This document shows positions 5,441 through 6,925 of a stretch of 6,925 bases of DNA, one piece after another. The position numbers and the translations under genes are program-made. Positions within the stretch are counted from its first letter, which is position 1, and every line of letters starts with the position of its first letter. Below the pieces are notes generated by a model that made no database searches, was not told the origin of the DNA, and saw only the letters and a list, made by a program, of their open reading frames with translations. Source of the stretch: Candidatus Bathyarchaeota archaeon (lineage in GTDB: Archaea; Thermoproteota; Bathyarchaeia; Bathyarchaeales; Bathycorpusculaceae); assembly GCA_030672945.1 (NCBI GenBank), contig DAOVFL010000049.1:1-6925 (forward strand). Reading direction: 5' to 3'.

Positions 5441-6194
5441 CATAATCCGTCTTGTATGGTTCGACCTGAAAACTGAGCTTAGACCGCCCGTATGGATAAT
5501 TACGGAGTGGATTGTCTTCCTAGTCCAAGTTGGCATATATAGTGCCATGATTTCTCAACTCGTTACAGGTGTAGACGACTACAATCATTTCCTCACAGTT
5601 GGCTTCGTAATCATGATAACTTTTGATATGGCATCCCACACTGGGCGTCACTTTGTTGAACATGCTCATGAGGGACGATTGCCTTATCTGCTTAGTCTTC
5701 CTATTTCAAGGTCAGAACTGTTCTTGACCATTGCCTTGCAGGGGGGAACAGAGCTTGCTCTAATGCTTTCAGTTCCATTGACTGTAACCTTGCTGATCAT
5801 AGGAAATCTGACGTGGATCTCTGTAGTTGCCTGCGTGTTAGCACTGTTTTGGCTTGGCTTTGGCGTTGCAGGCTTGATGTTGGCCTTGTCTTTTATAGCT
5901 TTCAAATCATCTGATCTTTATTCAGCAATCGTTACAGGTTTGAGCGCCGTAATAATCCGTTTTAGCACAGTGTTATACCCTTTCACGTTTTTACCTGCCC
6001 AGTACGCTTCAGCTGCAGTCTTTAGTCCTCTTACATACGGATCAGACTTGGTTCGTTTCATCTTGGGGTTTGACCCAACTTATCTTTTGAACCCCTACTA
6101 TGCGGTAAGTGTGCTTACAGCGTTGTCAGTTAGCACTTTAGGGTTAGGTTTGGTTCTGGTTCAGAGACTTGTAGAAGGAGTCAAGAGTGCATGA
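5433..6194 (+). CDS. ABC-2 type transporter permease 1
   Basis: A 253-residue integral membrane protein with about six hydrophobic segments (roughly 20-43, 52-70, 95-123, 127-155, 162-190 and 220-245), the usual ABC-2 permease layout. After the second segment comes EGRLPYLLSLPIS (80-92), a cytoplasmic element common in this family where the permease probably meets the ATPase. A conserved late segment TVLYPFTFLP and a following SPLTYGSDLVR (residues about 189-217) match the YP...P and NP/SPL...D..R patterns of ABC-2 exporters. There is no signal peptide. It overlaps the ATPase gene by eight bases and the next permease by four, implying translational coupling and a single complex. The start at ATG 5433 is supported by GAGGTG at 5421-5426. 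Confidence 0.88.
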   Translation: MSNIIRLVWFDLKTELRPPVWIITEWIVFLVQVGIYSAMISQLVTGVDDYNHFLTVGFVIMITFDMASHTGRHFVEHAHEGRLPYLLSLPISRSELFLTIALQGGTELALMLSVPLTVTLLIIGNLTWISVVACVLALFWLGFGVAGLMLALSFIAFKSSDLYSAIVTGLSAVIIRFSTVLYPFTFLPAQYASAAVFSPLTYGSDLVRFILGFDPTYLLNPYYAVSVLTALSVSTLGLGLVLVQRLVEGVKSA

Positions 6195-6925
6195 GTGAGG
6201 TTCGTGTTATTCTTGCAGTGGCACGCAACGACTTCTCCTATTTTTTTCGAACGAAATGGCTTATGGCTGTACTTCTAAGCTTACATCTCTCTGATATGCT
6301 TGTGGTTGCACTTGTTTACAGGAGAATGATGGATTTCGACTACTTTGCTTACTATGTTCCGTCAGTCATAATCATGGGGCTTTTCGCTGCTTCTCTAGAT
6401 ACAGGTAGACGAATTTGGCTGGCTCTTCGAGAGGGAGTAATACAGTATGAACTGTCTCTTCCAATCAGCACTCACGGCCTTGTTATAGCCTACCTACTTG
6501 CTGGAGGTGCCACTGCATTAGTGTATTCAGGTTCTCTTATGGCAATCGCACTGATCGTTCTTCCTGCTAACGCGGTTTGGACTGCCGTGATATTGCTGCC
6601 CTTCCTTTTCGTTTTAGCCATTGGACTTGCAGGCATTGCAGCTACACTTGCCGCAATTGCATCAACTCATGGAGAATTCTTCTTCGCATTCCAAAATATC
6701 GTGCAGATTACAATTCTAACTCTAAGCACAGTGTACTACCCAATTGAAGTTATTCAAGATTACCTGCCACCCTTCTTAGTTGAAATCGCGCGCGCTAATC
6801 CATTAAGCTTAGCTGCCGATGCCTTACGCCAATATACCTTTGCAGGTGCCCCTTTTGAACTTAACTTCTTGGCCAGAATTTTTCTCTCAAGCATTCCTTT
6901 CGCCATAATAGGTGCACTTGCTTAT
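6191..6925 (+). CDS. ABC-2 type transporter permease 2 (cut by right edge)
   Basis: The frame begins at ATG 6191, overlapping the preceding TGA as ATGA, with GGAG at 6177-6180 ten bases upstream. It stays open to the window end (245 codons), so only the last part should be missing. It is a multi-helix membrane protein paralogous to permease 1: REGVIQYELSLPIS (80-93) matches EGRLPYLLSLPIS there, and both have a DTGRR/HTGRH-like element about ten residues earlier. Later come STVYYPIEVIQDYLP and NPLSLAADALRQY, typical of ABC-2 permeases. The two permeases are diverged, so a heterodimer with two copies of the shared ATPase is likely. A further operon gene may lie beyond the edge. Confidence 0.88.
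   Translation, partial: MSEVRVILAVARNDFSYFFRTKWLMAVLLSLHLSDMLVVALVYRRMMDFDYFAYYVPSVIIMGLFAASLDTGRRIWLALREGVIQYELSLPISTHGLVIAYLLAGGATALVYSGSLMAIALIVLPANAVWTAVILLPFLFVLAIGLAGIAATLAAIASTHGEFFFAFQNIVQITILTLSTVYYPIEVIQDYLPPFLVEIARANPLSLAADALRQYTFAGAPFELNFLARIFLSSIPFAIIGALAY

Overview
The window looks like a chromosomal segment of an archaeon. It carries an archaeal-type tRNA methylthiotransferase with a TRAM domain, a tiny ribbon-helix-helix regulator placed directly before ftsZ (the CdrS-FtsZ2 arrangement known from haloarchaea), an archaeal-style ATP-grasp enzyme, and TATA-like boxes upstream of several genes. The moderately AT-rich composition, mixed Shine-Dalgarno use and TTG starts would fit a lineage such as Bathyarchaeia or a non-halophilic euryarchaeon. 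That placement is inference only. No transposase, CRISPR array, rRNA or tRNA gene was recognised.

Layout. Bases 1-906 (minus strand) hold the N-terminal 248 codons of an ATP-grasp ligase that runs off the left edge. Before it, in the same reading frame and separated by one TAA, is a 49-codon ORF behind a good TATA box. Bases 907-1252 are non-coding, with palindromes and the probable end of the next transcript. Bases 1253-2548 (minus) encode a MiaB/MtaB-family radical-SAM enzyme. Bases 2549-2756 are a divergent promoter region. Bases 2757-4032 (plus) form a two-gene cell-division operon, cdrS-like then ftsZ. Bases 4033-4486 lack an intact gene but hold minus-strand peptide remnants in two frames. 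Bases 4487-6925 (plus) form an ABC-2 exporter operon: one ATPase and two related permeases with overlapping ends, the second cut by the right edge.

How the genes relate. CdrS-like and FtsZ probably act together: the regulator is co-transcribed with the tubulin-like division protein. The ABC genes make one membrane complex: two cytoplasmic ATPase subunits driving a probable heterodimer of two six-helix permeases that share an EGxxxYxLSLPIS element. The substrate cannot be told. The methylthiotransferase works in tRNA modification (ms2t6A) and is an ordinary housekeeping gene.

No clearly new multi-gene system was found. The points most worth checking are the CdrS-FtsZ pairing outside haloarchaea, the Asn replacing the H-loop His in the ABC ATPase, the small in-frame ORF ahead of the ATP-grasp gene, the palindrome cluster at 955-1015, and the decayed gene between ftsZ and the ABC operon.
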